NCBI GenBank assembly: GCA_030062745.1
Contig: CP099849.1
Coordinates: 10,018,144-10,082,143 of the forward strand
Origin: Capitulum mitella
Lineage: Eukaryota; Arthropoda; Thecostraca; Pollicipedomorpha; Pollicipedidae
Reading direction: 5' to 3'
Length of the DNA: 64,000 nucleotides
The notes beneath the pieces were generated by a model that was not told the origin of the DNA, made no database searches, and saw nothing but the letters and a program-made list of their open reading frames with translations. A program made the translations under genes and the position numbers. This document shows positions 34,996 to 45,983 of the stretch, in pieces; the stretch's first letter is position 1, and each line of letters begins with the position of its first letter.

Positions 34996-36861
34996 ATGGA
35001 CGATGACCAATTCCGGAGCGCCGCTCACGAGCTGATCGACTACATCATCACCTACCAGCGGGACATCCGGCAACGGCCCGTGCTGCCGTCCGTGTCGGCC
35101 GGCTACCTTTCCGAGTTGGTGCCGGAACACGCGCCCGACGAGCCGGAGCCGTGGCGTGACGTCATGCGTGACGTCGAGCGCGTCATCATGCCGGGTATGA
35201 CGCACTGGCACTCGCCTCAGTTCCACGGCTTCTGCCCGCTGGCCAACTCGCCGCCGGCGCTGCTGGCCGAGCTGCTGGCGCATGGCCTGAGCTGCGTTGG
35301 CCTCAGCTGGGAGGCGGCGCCCGCCTGCCTCGAGCTCGAGCTGGCCGTGCTCGACTGGCTGGCGCGGCTGCTCGCGCTGCCGGACCGGTTCCTGTCCAGA
35401 TCTGGCCTCGGCGGCGGCGTCATCGTCGGCTCGGCCACCGAGGCCGCTGTGCTGACGCTCAGCTCGGCTCGCGCCGACCGGCTCCGGCGGCTGGCGGAGC
35501 TCGAGCCGGCGCTGCCGGAACCGGCCGCCCTGGACCGCCTGGTCGCCTTCACCTCCTCCGAGGCGAACCCGGCCATCTTGAAGGCGGCCGCACTGGCCAT
35601 GGTGCGCATGCGCCGACTGCCGGCCGGGCCGGACGGCGCGCTGACTGGAGCCACCCTGCGCGCCGCCGTCCAGGAGGAGATCCAGCGCGGCAACGTGCCC
35701 ATGTACATGGTGGCCACGCTCGGCACGACCGGCACGTGCGCGTTCGACCGGCTGGAGGAGCTGGGCGCCGTGTGCCGCGAGCACGACATCTGGCTGCACG
35801 TGGACGCGGCGTACGCGGGCGCCGCGTTCGTCTGCCCAGAGTTCCGCCACCTGATGCGCGGCATTGACGACGTCAGCTCCTTCAGTTTCAACGCGCACAA
35901 GTGGATGCTGGTGAACTTCGAGTGCTCGGCGCTGTGGGTGGGCGACGCGCGCGCCTTCACGGCGCCGCACGAGATCAACGCCACGTACCTGCAGACCGGA
36001 GAGCGGACGCTGCCGAACCTGCGCCACTGGTCGCTGCCGCTCGGCCGCCGGTTCCGCGCGCTGAAGCTGTGGTTCGTGCTGCGGCTGTACGGCGTCAGCG
36101 GCATCCAGCGCTACATCCGCGGCCACGTGCAGCTGGCGCGCCAGTTCGAGCGCCTGGTGCGCCAGGACGGCCGCCTCGAAGTGGCCAGCGCCGCCTCCAT
36201 GGGCGTAGTGTGCTTCAGGGTGCGGGGCGAGGGGGACGCCGACACTGCGAGACTGCTGCAGCGGGTGGCCGCCGCCCGCAGGCTGTTCATGGGCTCCACC
36301 CGACTGCCGGACGGCCGGCTCGCCGCCAGGTTTGTGGTGGTATCGCGCGTCACCAACGCCCAGGACGTGCTGAATTCCTGGCAGGAGATTCAGCGACACG
36401 TCGGCGACCACCAGGACTCCGGTCTGCCGACCCAGGACGTCAGTCTGCCGGCCCAGGACGTCAGTCTGCCGCCCAAGGACGTCAGTCTGCCGGCCCAGGA
36501 CGTCAGTCTGCCGGCCCAGGACGTCAGTCTACCGCCCAGGACGTCAGTCTACCGCCCCGGGACGTCAGTCTACCGCCAAAGGACGTCAGTCTGCCGGCCC
36601 AGGACGTCAGTCTGCCGCCCCAGGACGTCAGTCTGCCGGCCCAGGACGTCAGTCTACCGCCCCAGGATGTCAGTCCGCCGGCCCAGGACGTCAGTCTACC
36701 GCCCCGGAATGTCAGTCTGCCGGCCCACGACGTCAGTCCACCACCCCAGGACGCCAGTCCGCCGGCCCAGGACGTCAGTCTACCGCCCCAGGAAGCCAGT
36801 CTATCGCTCCAGGACGTCAGTCTACCGCCCCAGGACGTCAGTCTGCTTGTCCAAGCCGTGA
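34996..36861 (+). CDS. amd: Aromatic amino acid decarboxylase family, DHPAA-synthase (amd)-like, intronless
   Basis: PLP-dependent group II decarboxylase homologue acting in the cytosol on aromatic amino acids such as dopa. The start ATG sits in GGCCATGG, and the N-terminus (FRSAAHELIDYI..RQRPVLPSVSAGYL) matches the usual family start. Visible active-site residues: HVDAAYAG with Asp270, FNAHKWMLVNF with PLP-binding Lys302, loop Tyr331 (INATYLQ), and PLGRRFRALKLWFVLRLYG. The residue aligned to the cofactor-stacking His192 of dopa decarboxylase is Asn191 (SSEANPAILK). Asn there is typical of insect alpha-methyldopa-hypersensitive proteins, which oxidatively deaminate and decarboxylate dopa to DHPAA, used in cuticle cross-linking. 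The catalytic fold ends near residue 472. The remaining 150 or so codons are an open 21-bp minisatellite (LPAQDVS units), so the natural stop is uncertain. No introns interrupt the domain, suggesting a retrocopy or intron loss. Coding GC is very high. A member of another AADC subfamily is possible but less likely. Confidence 0.9.
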   Translation: MDDDQFRSAAHELIDYIITYQRDIRQRPVLPSVSAGYLSELVPEHAPDEPEPWRDVMRDVERVIMPGMTHWHSPQFHGFCPLANSPPALLAELLAHGLSCVGLSWEAAPACLELELAVLDWLARLLALPDRFLSRSGLGGGVIVGSATEAAVLTLSSARADRLRRLAELEPALPEPAALDRLVAFTSSEANPAILKAAALAMVRMRRLPAGPDGALTGATLRAAVQEEIQRGNVPMYMVATLGTTGTCAFDRLEELGAVCREHDIWLHVDAAYAGAAFVCPEFRHLMRGIDDVSSFSFNAHKWMLVNFECSALWVGDARAFTAPHEINATYLQTGERTLPNLRHWSLPLGRRFRALKLWFVLRLYGVSGIQRYIRGHVQLARQFERLVRQDGRLEVASAASMGVVCFRVRGEGDADTARLLQRVAAARRLFMGSTRLPDGRLAARFVVVSRVTNAQDVLNSWQEIQRHVGDHQDSGLPTQDVSLPAQDVSLPPKDVSLPAQDVSLPAQDVSLPPRTSVYRPGTSVYRQRTSVCRPRTSVCRPRTSVCRPRTSVYRPRMSVRRPRTSVYRPGMSVCRPTTSVHHPRTPVRRPRTSVYRPRKPVYRSRTSVYRPRTSVCLSKP

Positions 36862-36885
36862 GTGTGCAATCTCAAGACGTCGACC
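36414..36885 (+). repeat. 21-bp minisatellite fused to the 3' end of the decarboxylase frame
   Basis: About 22 units of GGCCCAGGACGTCAGTCTGCC with few substitutions. One-base length changes (for example CCGCCCAGG against CCGGCCCAGG near 36530) shift the reading from LPAQDVS units to TSVYRPR/TSVCRPR units. The array lacks stops in at least two plus frames, so translation could continue to 36861. Each unit contains the palindrome GACGTC. Confidence 0.85.
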
Positions 36886-37414
36886 TGCCGTCCCAGGTCA
36901 ACCGGCCCCCACTGGTCCGCTCCAAATCCGGCCATCTGCCGCTCGATTTGTACTTTCACTTGCTGAATAGTGAGTATCGTGAGTATCGTGAGCCTACATG
37001 TGAGATGTAGGCATCCTGGATTTACGCGGCGAAAACAGAGGCTTGGGATGGCGAACGAGGAGTAGTCGTGGCTTGGTTAGTGACGATCAGCACGGCTCAC
37101 TGCTGTCGTGACACATATCTGAGATCTGAACTGAAACGTTCTGTTCACAGTCTTCCCTGATGCAAATGCTTGTGTCGGTGTCATTTAACTTTGCTTGGAG
37201 GCCACGCATGTTTACTAGTAACATGACAAAACGTGGACTGTGGTGATTTGCTTGTACCGTAATACAGAATCATGACGTCGTATGTACATAAATATGTCCT
37301 AAAATAAATACTGAAGTGAATGCTTTCCGGAATTCCAGGGATAGTTACGGCAAAAAGGAATGTTGGAAAAATGTTGAACAATGACCACTGCTGGCCCGTA
37401 GTATATGAAGCAAA

Positions 37415-37424
37415 AATAAATAAA
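37415..37424 (+). terminator. Candidate poly(A) signals for the decarboxylase gene
   Basis: Overlapping AATAAA hexamers at 37415-37424, and another at 37303-37308, about 0.45-0.56 kb past the stop. They would give a 3' UTR of that length. The assignment rests only on motif and position. Confidence 0.35.
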
Positions 37425-37602
37425 ACACATGCTATCTTTATTTTTCCTATTCCAATTGATATGTTATGTCACTAGCGTCTCCAGCGTCAAAACCCAAATG
37501 GGCTGAACTCGAAAATTTTAAACTTCATGTTTACTGAACCTCAACCCTTGCCAGACGGGGGATTTTTACTCGCGTCGATGACGACGGCGATGGGGTGGGT
37601 AT

Positions 37603-37926
37603 CCCCTTCACCATTTGGCCCCTAATACAGCTAGTGTCACGGGTCAAAAAGCAATCGATTGCTGTGTGTCCAAGGAATCCAGCTGTACCCTCATTGGACC
37701 CCGTGAGGTTGACCAGTGACCTTTTAGGCCATGCCAGACTTTATGCTTGGTAACCATAAGCCGATCTTTCGGAGTTAAAAACGACACATTGGTCGCCAAA
37801 TGAGCCTAAGCTAGTCTCCTTTATCATATTCATTGACGAAGCTGGTATAGGACGGTTCTGAAGATCAAAAAGGCCATCTTGGATCACTGACCTCGTTTGA
37901 CCTTGAAAAGGCCATTGAACTACCTA
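37603..37926 (+). repeat. Dispersed repeat, family 5 copy 2
   Basis: Collinear with 25890-26210: CATTTGGCCCCTAAT, GGGTCAAAAAGCAATCG, GTGTCCAAGGAATCCA, CGGAGTTAAAAACGACACATT, GATCAAAAAGGCCATCTTGG. Same orientation as copy 1. No coding content. Confidence 0.6.
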
Positions 37927-38101
37927 AAGTGACCTGCTTGCGTGTTGACTACCCTTCTAAACTGATTTCTTGCCAGTCATCTGCCGTCTGTGCATACTCA
38001 TTGCCCCAAAACAGGAAAAACCGACATTTGGCGCAAAATCGCTCTGTAAACCCCCATTAATGCCGTCATAGCTCTGCGACCTGACAAGATGTGACGTCAA
38101 T

Positions 38102-38222
38102 CCAGCTACGTAGCTAGGACTTTCCTCGGGGGATGGGGCAACTGTCAAATTCTGTCGGATACCACCGGCATATGACGAAGTTTATAGGAAAAAGCAGCAA
38201 TTTTACGTAACTGACCTAATGT
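38102..38222 (+). mobile_element. Left part of a family 6 MITE
   Basis: CCAGCTACGTAGCTAGGACTTT followed by TGTCAAATTCTGTCGGAT and GGAAAAAGCAGCAATTTTACG matches the first half of the intact element read at 60521 down to 60400. The right half is missing here. Confidence 0.5.
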
Positions 38223-40234
38223 TTAATATATGTATATTATTTAAGGTAATAAAATATACATAAGAAATGATATAAACTGGAATATGCTCAATTTGCACCA
38301 CCTTTTCGAACAAACGTCACTAAGATAACGATAACGCAAAAAAGTGGTTCATTTCTTTCTCATACATCGTCTCTGGTCTTTTGGCCACCAGAATATCTGG
38401 TTTGTTAGGACTTTAATCTCTGCCTACTATTTTTTATCTAATTTCTAGCGAGACGTTGCAAGAGACGCAATCAGGGCAACCACGCCGTATTTGCGCCACA
38501 TGATATGCCTAAGCGCCACCATGGAAACAATATAAAGTCCTTGGTACTTCTAAGGAGGGTAAAGGTATAATGGGTCACCATCTGGTACTCTGTCTGAACA
38601 GCTCCACTTACTGTTCCCTCTGCAAATACTTCCCGACAGGAGGGGAGAGGTGCGTGGACTCCCGACAAGATGTTTGGCAGACCCCATGAAGGTAACCGCA
38701 TAAGCGCATTCGATGGATTTGGGGCCCACCCTATTGTGATCCAAAAACATTCCCTTTTTAAGCCCGAAAATAAAACAGTCCTGCATTTTCTAAATGGTGA
38801 AGTAAGACCCAGGAGCGTCGATTTCTGTAAATGATTTGGGGGGGAGGGTGGGGAGGGCGAGATGAGGGCCGATAACCTGACCTCTCCCCAAATGTGGATT
38901 ACTTAACGGATATTCAGCCCACTTGATTTTGACCAACAGAAGTCTACATTTCTTTTTGTTGCCATTTATTGGATAAAAAATTACATTTCTCCCGAAGTGA
39001 TATAGGTATACGTATAGGTAAAAGATAGAAAAATAGAGAGATGCTTCGCTTTAGATCTTATTCTGTACTTTCTGCCCATCTCTTTTCCACTGCGGCAGTT
39101 CTTTTCGTCATTATTACTCATTTCCCTTCAAAAGCGGCCGGAAACATGGGGGGGGGGGAGGAGGGGCAAGCCAGCATTGGGTAGGCCAGATCAACATTGG
39201 GTGGGTCAGGGCCCTCTCAAAAAAATACAAACGTCACCCCTGGTAAGGTCGTCGAAATGAAAAGGCTTTGGGTGTGAAAAGTGTGCACTCTTCCCTTCAG
39301 TGTCTATTTTAGCATTGCAAGTAGGGAGCAAATTCCTGCAGTGACAGCCAAATCCCCCAGTGGTGGAAGGCACAACGATGCCACTTGGCTCCGAAGGGTA
39401 CAGAGAGTGTTGCCACCGGCGAGCCAACTTTTCCAAACGGATTGGCTAAAATATGAAAAATGTTTTTCCCTCAAGATTGATGCGAGTCCCTCGTTCCATG
39501 CGTGTCGCCAGGATTTTCGCCCTGGAGGCTGCCTGCGAGACTTGGGGGCGTTGATTACGTAATGAATGAGAAAAAATGGTGCTTTAGATTAGTTTGCGCG
39601 GCCCGCGTGGACAGCGGGGACTAAACAGACTCAGCGGGGGAGAGCACGGACAGCTACAGCCTTCCCAATAAAGCTCTGGCAACGCTCCCGCCTCACTCTT
39701 AATGTGTCCCTTCCGCAGCCGAAATCTATTCCCCCCGTGATTCTCGCTTTAAATGGGCCTCAGACTTGTGTGAAACACAAAGACAACCATCAGCACACCG
39801 TAAGCTAGTACTGCCCTGATTGCGCTAATGGCGCAATTTTTCCCTGCAAATGGTGGCACAAAAAAGGCAATGGCTCTACTATGACAGAACTAGCCGAGGA
39901 TAGAAAACGCATGCATGTATGACCTCTGTTCTAGTCAAATGGGAAGCGTAATTCTGCAACGAAAACACTGCAGGGGATCAGTTTTGCTTCACAGTATTGA
40001 TAGAACAGTTATACACGGATATCACAAACCGGAAAATTATTTCAAACTTGCACTTAAATTTTACGGACGCACCACACGTCTGTAACGCTACCAGAGAGAA
40101 AGAGAAAAGGATCAAATTTGCAGCCATGTTGTCTCTCTCGGAAAATGTCCTTCATCTGTCAATCAGTTCTCTCAATTAGGAAATAATGGGGGTGGCGCAA
40201 TTATGGAGGGTTGAGCCCATTGGGCAGTTGCCCC
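38223..40234. other. Unassigned stretch
   Basis: No gene could be supported. The open frames (38471-38786, 39206-39562) have no motif. A G-run followed by GAGGAGGGGCAAGCC near 39150 and GTCGCCAGGATTTTCGCCC near 39510 look like isolated fragments of CAGG-ended MITEs. Confidence 0.35.
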
Positions 40235-40374
40235 TACATATAATGTATGTTTTTGCAACATATATATGATCGCTATTCCGTATTCGCGCGAAATCGCTAT
40301 ACATCTAAAAAGATCGCTTGGCTCAGGGGGCATGGCCCCCATGGCCCTTCCCCTTGGCTACGTCCCTGCATCAA
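40235..40374 (+). mobile_element. Right part of a family 6 MITE
   Basis: TTTTGCAACATATATATGATCGC, CGAAATCGCTATACATC and CATGGCCCCCATGGCCCTTCC followed by GGCTACGTCCCTG match the second half of the element at 60259-60521. The left half was not recognised upstream. Confidence 0.5.
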
Positions 40375-42369
40375 TCTTTTTTTTCAAAACGTGCAATAAA
40401 TATACCGTCAGTTATGCCAAATGTCGCGGCGCCGTCGTGGTCCCATGCCATGCCATGTAATGGTCCAGGAAATACTGCCGGGGAGGGGGATGGTTCAAAG
40501 GCATCGACAGTGACAAATGCACGTAGTGCGACAAGGGAAGTACTTCAGGCTGTTTTCCCGGATCACGGCGTGACGGAGGTGAAGCCAGATCAACCATCAA
40601 CGGACAGGTGGCGCTTTAGCTGGAACCGTTGTTGCCCTGACGCCGAGCGTTAATGCCCGCCACCTATACACAGGTGGCGCTCAGGCACAGCCGGCCGACC
40701 GTCCACTGTCATCGCCTCGCGCTGAGACAGACACGCCCGCGTGGCCGCTGCTACGTCTTCGTATCGCGGACATACGTCATTTACGCAGCCTGGTCTCGCT
40801 GCAAGACTCCAGCATATCAAGCACAACAGCAACGGGCAGCACGCCAACCGATTTACCAAGCCGAATATCCATAGCGAGCATGGCATCACGCAAGACCAGC
40901 GGTGGCCTGAATTGACGTTAAACGTTGATTGACGTTAAACATTCGGTGCGTATCTCCCTCCGCGATGAGCGAGGGTGTAGGGCCCGCCCGGAGTGGGGCA
41001 GATTTTCGGATTTCAATCGGTCTGCGTCCGTCGGCGGAAATATCAAATCATGCCTCCCCCGTGGTTTTCTGAGCGGTGCGTCGTGATTTGTCAAAATCGC
41101 ATATCGGAAGAGGTGAACGATGGCCATGTTTATGTTCAGATCAAAGAATATTTTTGTTATTCTCTGTGTCAAGACAGCTTCTAAACCGACTGTATTCACC
41201 CATTTTCCAACATCATAGGACATAATTTTTGGTTAGTTTTACTTTAAACGCCTGAATGTAAATTGTGTTATTAATCTAAATTGAAACAATCTAAACCTTA
41301 AACACATCTTCATGGTGAAGGCTGGTTTTCGGTGGCCATGTAGGGCCGGGATTTTTACTTTCTCCCGCAGAACCTCGCAGACAGATCACGATCAGCTGGC
41401 TCTGACAACTTCGTCAAAAGAACGGGGAGGTACCGCAAGTTCTTAAAAGAAGTAGTCCATTAGTTCGCGTAAACGACCAGTTACTGAAGACAACGTATTA
41501 ACGTAGCCACTTGGAATCGTAAAACAGGAATGATAACTTGAAACGACAAAAGCACCTGGCTGATCCGCAGCAGGAGAACAACGCACACAAACTTCTTGCT
41601 CTTGCGCACTGTCCGGTTATCACCGGAAGCAATCTAACCCACAGAGCAACCCGTCGTCTGCCAAGGCTGGCCGGCGGCGACCTTACTCCGCCCGTTCCGA
41701 CATGCACTCCGTCGCCATTTTCCGGATGGCGCACGCACGGACTGAACACGCTATCACGCACTTCCGATGCCGCCAGAACGCCCCTGCTGCACTGCAGCGC
41801 CTGAAGGGCTCACGGCTGTGCACTCAGGTCGGACACAAGCCACGACTGGCGACGCCGACTTCCCACTTAAATAGCCCTCTACTCCACGCACCGTTCGGGC
41901 CAAGTGCCACGCTGATCGACCTTCTGAATGTGGTTCCCTTCCGTAGGAACTTCTTTTTTCTATTTCAGTTGTGCTCCTAAAATGCCGCTTACTAGCACAT
42001 CATCTGCTGTGCTCGAATGAGTAACGTGGTGGCGGTTGCGGCGTGTTGCAAGATCATGAGCACGATTACTTGATTCCATCTCTTGCATTCTGGTCCGTGA
42101 CGAGAGCCTCGTGTTTCTTATTAAAACTGCAAGATATTAAGGAATGTTCCGAAAATACATTTTATTGTCAAACAATCCTCTTTCTGACAAACTAGGGAAT
42201 TACTACTGAGCGTTCAACTGGCCTCTTTGACTTAATTTGTTATACCACTGTGTTCGTGTGTGATGTGTCTGCGTGCGATGAGTTCCAGGATCTTTTAAGG
42301 CAGCTGCTTTTTACCTCCCAGCATCCCACTGTGCTAGCTTCGTAAACCAAATCTGGAGATTTTCGTTCT
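40375..42369. other. Unassigned stretch
   Basis: Short frames on both strands, none recognised. The segment 41530-41960 is moderately GC rich with TTAAATAG near 41867 and could hold a promoter, but there is no supporting exon. ACAGGTGGCGCT occurs twice (40603 and 40672). Confidence 0.3.
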
Positions 42370-43608
42370 TTAACCCGGCACCGTCTGGAGGGCATGTCAA
42401 ATAGGGCATCTTCTCGGTTTTTCTTAAATATCTTCTCAACCGTTGGAGTTAGTCCAACCAAATTTTCAGCGCCTTATCACCAACCAGTTTTACATATTTT
42501 GACATCAAAATCATCTCCATGGTAGGTCAGGTCACGGAGATATGACGTCGTAACTGAACCCTTGCATGCATGTTTTCGCCTTTTCTGGCGATGGCGCGAA
42601 CATGTTTCGTGTTTTTGATAATATTCCCAAATATAATGTATTAATTACTGGGATTTACATAGGACACGGCCTCCAAAAGGATACACAACCGTGACACACC
42701 AACATTAAAGGTCATGCTGGGTCACCTGTATGATGACAATTGGGCTGATTTGCATGGTGGATGATGGAAGAGGTTGCCGCTGACATTCCACGTCATTCAA
42801 GCCAGACGAGCAATTCTATATTCGCTTCTCATCAAGGTTCAACAAATGCAACGTGAGGCCATGTCGGTCAGGTCATGGGTAGATGTTAAAACGAAATGAA
42901 GTGGAACATTGACTGTGGAAGATTGTTCAATAGCAGCAGGGAGCAACTAATGTTCATCGCTGGAGAAGAAAATGACTATCTGTTCTGACCTGGTTTGATA
43001 TTGACCCGATAAAGAGCAGACAACGCAGACTTAATTATCACGAGATGTCGTGTCAGTTTTGTACTTGACGCAATTAAGAATCCTAGCGGGTAATTCTTTC
43101 TCTTTGTCAGGAAGGATGATGCAATCTTGTCTGACTTGACCTAGACTGACCCTGACTAGATATAGAGCAAAACTAATCATCTGGTTTCACTTCCGCCCTT
43201 ATTTGTTACGTGGGTCAAAACGCATGCGAGTAAGTATCGATCGTTCGTATGTAACGTAAGACCAATATTTCACCTGGCCTAGAATGAACTTGACCCGACA
43301 TTTGACATCATTCTGGTGCAGAAGATCGTGACCTTTCGTGTGATACCCAGCTGGAGGCTCTAAGACCAGTATTGCCGATGCTATGATGTACAAACCGATG
43401 CAGTTTTTTTCCGACGTCGTGTATTCCGTTTTACTTGTCCTGTGACATGACCAAGTTAGCACATAACTTTCTGAATCGCAAGACTCAGGGCTATCGACTG
43501 GTGGTAGATAGGTTTAAGACCCGGCGGTTAGATCCTGAGATAGCAGGGGTGCCCTTTGTTGACGCCCCAGACGATCGTACAGAAACAAGTCAGGCGGTGC
43601 CGTGTTAC
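42370..43608 (+). mobile_element. TTAA-type non-autonomous element, family 4 copy b
   Basis: TTAACCCGGCACCGTCTGGA (42370) to GGCGGTGCCGTGTTAC (43608), where the right TTAA has decayed to TTAC. It is homologous throughout to 11602-12856. A 22-bp segment (ACGATCGTACAGAAACAAGT and two more bases) sits inside the right terminus, absent from copy a. Non-coding. Confidence 0.7.
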
Positions 43609-44060
43609 GTCGCATACGCAGATGACATTAAATTGGTTGTGCGCTTATTTCATACGTTCAGGCATGGAATGCGCCCCAGCGCCAACAAAAATAGGAAAAA
43701 CGGGTGAATATGGGTTCATGGAAAGTTCTGAATCAGCCCGTTTTATGCCTAGTGACAGCTATTTCACCTTTCATGTATTCCGGCTACGGGCCTTCTTCAG
43801 GGATTTTGAAGGAGGGAGGATTCTCCAAGGCCCACGGCCGAAACAAGATGAATCCATTTGTTTTCGTTTTTTTTTCTGATATGAGCTTAAGGCTACTTTT
43901 GTGTCTTGCTTGTGCCTTACCTAAATGAAATAAAAATGGGTTTCTTTAGCCCCGTTCTAGTAATTATGTACCATGTTACGTAAATGCGGTAAACTACATA
44001 TGATCTTAATTCACACTGGTCGTATATCAGTTTCTGGTCCGTCGCTCCCGTGAAAAATCC
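43609..44060. other. Unassigned stretch
   Basis: AT-leaning DNA with overlapping short open frames and no recognised gene or repeat. Confidence 0.3.
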
Positions 44061-44161
44061 GTGGCGCCGCCGCTGACTACACTGGCCGGTTTCTTTTCAC
44101 TGATGCGGCTTGGCCCGAAACAGACAGCTGTTCGCGCCGATCCGCTTCAACACTACGTCCC

Positions 44162-44274
44162 CAGCGTCCCGGACTCAGCCCTGTCTTCAGCGTCCCCGAT
44201 CTCAGTCCTGTCTTCAGCGTCCCCGATCTCAGTCCTGTCTTCAGCGTCCCCGATCTCAGTCCTGTTCTCAGCGG
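44162..44274 (+). repeat. 27-bp minisatellite, about 4 units
   Basis: CAGCGTCCCCGATCTCAGTC followed by CTGTCTT repeats with the first and last units diverged. The unit length is a multiple of 3, so the overlying open frame shows LSSASPISV repeats. There is no evidence that it is translated. Confidence 0.85.
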
Positions 44275-44346
44275 CGGCTCAGGGACGCCGCGCCGCTCCG
44301 CACCCTCTCGTCAAACTCCTCGGCCGGGTGAATCAATACATATGCG

Positions 44347-44352
44347 TTTATT
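44347..44352 (-). terminator. Candidate poly(A) signal for the p23 gene
   Basis: AATAAA on the minus strand about 1 kb past the p23 stop codon. It is the first clear hexamer noticed downstream. The assignment is by position only. Confidence 0.25.
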
Positions 44353-44974
44353 TAAAATCCAGAAGCGATCCAGCGGGCGCGGCGCGACCGACCCGACCCC
44401 AGGTCACGCCCGGCGGCCGCCGCTATCACAACACATGCAAACCGCGGCGGAACGGAAACACGGCGCACCAGACGGCGCCACGGACGCCGCGGGCACCAGA
44501 TGAAACTCGAACAGAGCGTAACGGGGCACGAGACGCACGAGAGTGGGGGGGGGGGGGGTACCCGGCGGAGGCCGCGGCCCTCCGTCGGCTCCGGCGGCCT
44601 CAGGGCGGCGATGAACTCGGTGCGGTGGATGCTGGAAACGACCGCGCACGGGTCAGCTCTCTGCGAGGGCATGACGACCAGGCAGAGGGGACTCCGAATT
44701 CTTGCTATCTAGTACTGCATTCCAGTCCTCTTACGGTCTCCAGCAAACAAACAAGGCCAACTGCACACCAAATGGGAAATAAAAACACAAGAAAAACCTC
44801 AATGAATAGCCCCCTTGCATCACGAATGGACAATGTAAACACGACCAGATTGCTCAGTTAGTAGAAGCCACACGAGCCTGCGAACATCACAATTCTCCCA
44901 CTTTGTGGACAAGGTGACGGACGATAAGCAGGAGATAACAGCCGCCAGTACAGGGTCGAGGACAGCGTCATCCG

Positions 44975-45215
44975 TCTGACGTGCCGTCTGCCCAGACTGA
45001 CGTGACGTCGGTCCCGAATGATGTAACCTCTGCCCCGACCGATGTACCGCCTGTCTCGTCCCGCATACCGCATATTCCATCTGAAATGCTACCGATCCCG
45101 TCTGACACACCGCCCATCCCACCCCACCCCTTCGTCATCTCGTCAGTTGTCTTCCCATCTGGCACGCCGCGCATTCCCTCTGACGAGCAGCAATGCATTC
45201 CTGACACGCTTCCGC
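44975..45215 (-). repeat. Degenerate 15-bp repeat downstream of p23
   Basis: On the plus strand units resemble CCGTCTGACGTGCCG / CCATCTGAAATGCTA / CCGTCTGACACACCG, spaced 15 bp. The array lies immediately 3' of the p23 coding end, probably in the 3' UTR, and is open in several frames because the period is a multiple of 3. Confidence 0.65.
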
Positions 45216-45334
45216 ACCCAATGGGCCGCCCTTCCCCCGTGAGGGTCCGTCCGGAGCGTCACGGGCCGGGTTCGGCCGTACCGTCTCGTGTCTGGATGAG
45301 GTGCTGGAGGCGGGGCGCCGCCCGGACGCTGCGA

Positions 45335-45481
45335 CTAGTCCTCCAGGTCGGGCAGGTCGCCGTCGTCCGAGTCCTCCTCGGGCTCGTCGGGCCCGGGGCC
45401 AGCCTTGTCGTCGGCGCCCTCCATGCCCGGCATGCCGCCCATGCCGCCCATGCCGCCGAGGCCGCCCATCTGCTTCATCAT
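45335..45481 (-). CDS. PTGES3: p23 coding exon 4 (C-terminal)
   Basis: Acceptor CTCCTCAG at 45482-45489, phase 0. It encodes MMKQMGGLGG to the acidic end EEDSDDGDLPDLED and stop TAG at 45337-45335. It is GC rich and lies in a CpG-dense patch. Confidence 0.9.
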   Translation of the reverse strand: MMKQMGGLGGMGGMGGMPGMEGADDKAGPGPDEPEEDSDDGDLPDLED

Positions 45482-45899
45482 CTGAGGAGGGCACGGCCGG
45501 TCAAGGGAGTGACGTGGTCTTTCTCAAGAGGCAAACTGCAGGAGGGAAATCGTCACAGCAAAAAGCACCAGCAATGCCCCGTGCAAAGTCCAAATAAACA
45601 GCAGCGAACAGATGACGCTGCACATGGCACACACTTGGCCGCTGTCTCTATCGCGCAACAGATAGAATGGCCAGCACACTTTCGAAATGACGCAATGACA
45701 TGGGCAAACAATGCCCTGGTGGTTCGCCACCGCAATGGACAAAACTGCTGGTCATGGTATAGTCAGCTGATCTGAAGGTACTTTGTTTTGTTTTTACGAA
45801 CAACACAAAGCATTGCGGCAGTTGGGTTACAAACTTGTTGAAACAGTGGTTTATGCCATCCCATTGTCAAACACAAATCCCATGGTAGTAATGGAAGGT

Positions 45900-45983
<84 letters not shown>

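Noticed and set aside
34861-36411. 516-codon open frame on the minus strand
   Set aside because: Antisense shadow of the GC-rich decarboxylase exon. The composition is His/Gln/Ala/Arg-rich with no domain, whereas the plus frame has all family motifs.
36486-36861. Clear stop or splice site ending the decarboxylase before the minisatellite
   Set aside because: I looked for an in-frame stop or good donor just after residue 472 and saw none. The frame is listed to 36861 with the uncertainty stated.
35901-37010. 369-codon open frame in another plus frame
   Set aside because: Out-of-frame reading of the decarboxylase that then enters the stop-poor minisatellite. Only its repeat part might be reached, through the one-base unit changes.
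44061-44861. 266-codon open frame
   Set aside because: Built over a 27-bp minisatellite and GC-rich low-complexity DNA, with overlapping open frames on the other strand. No domain.
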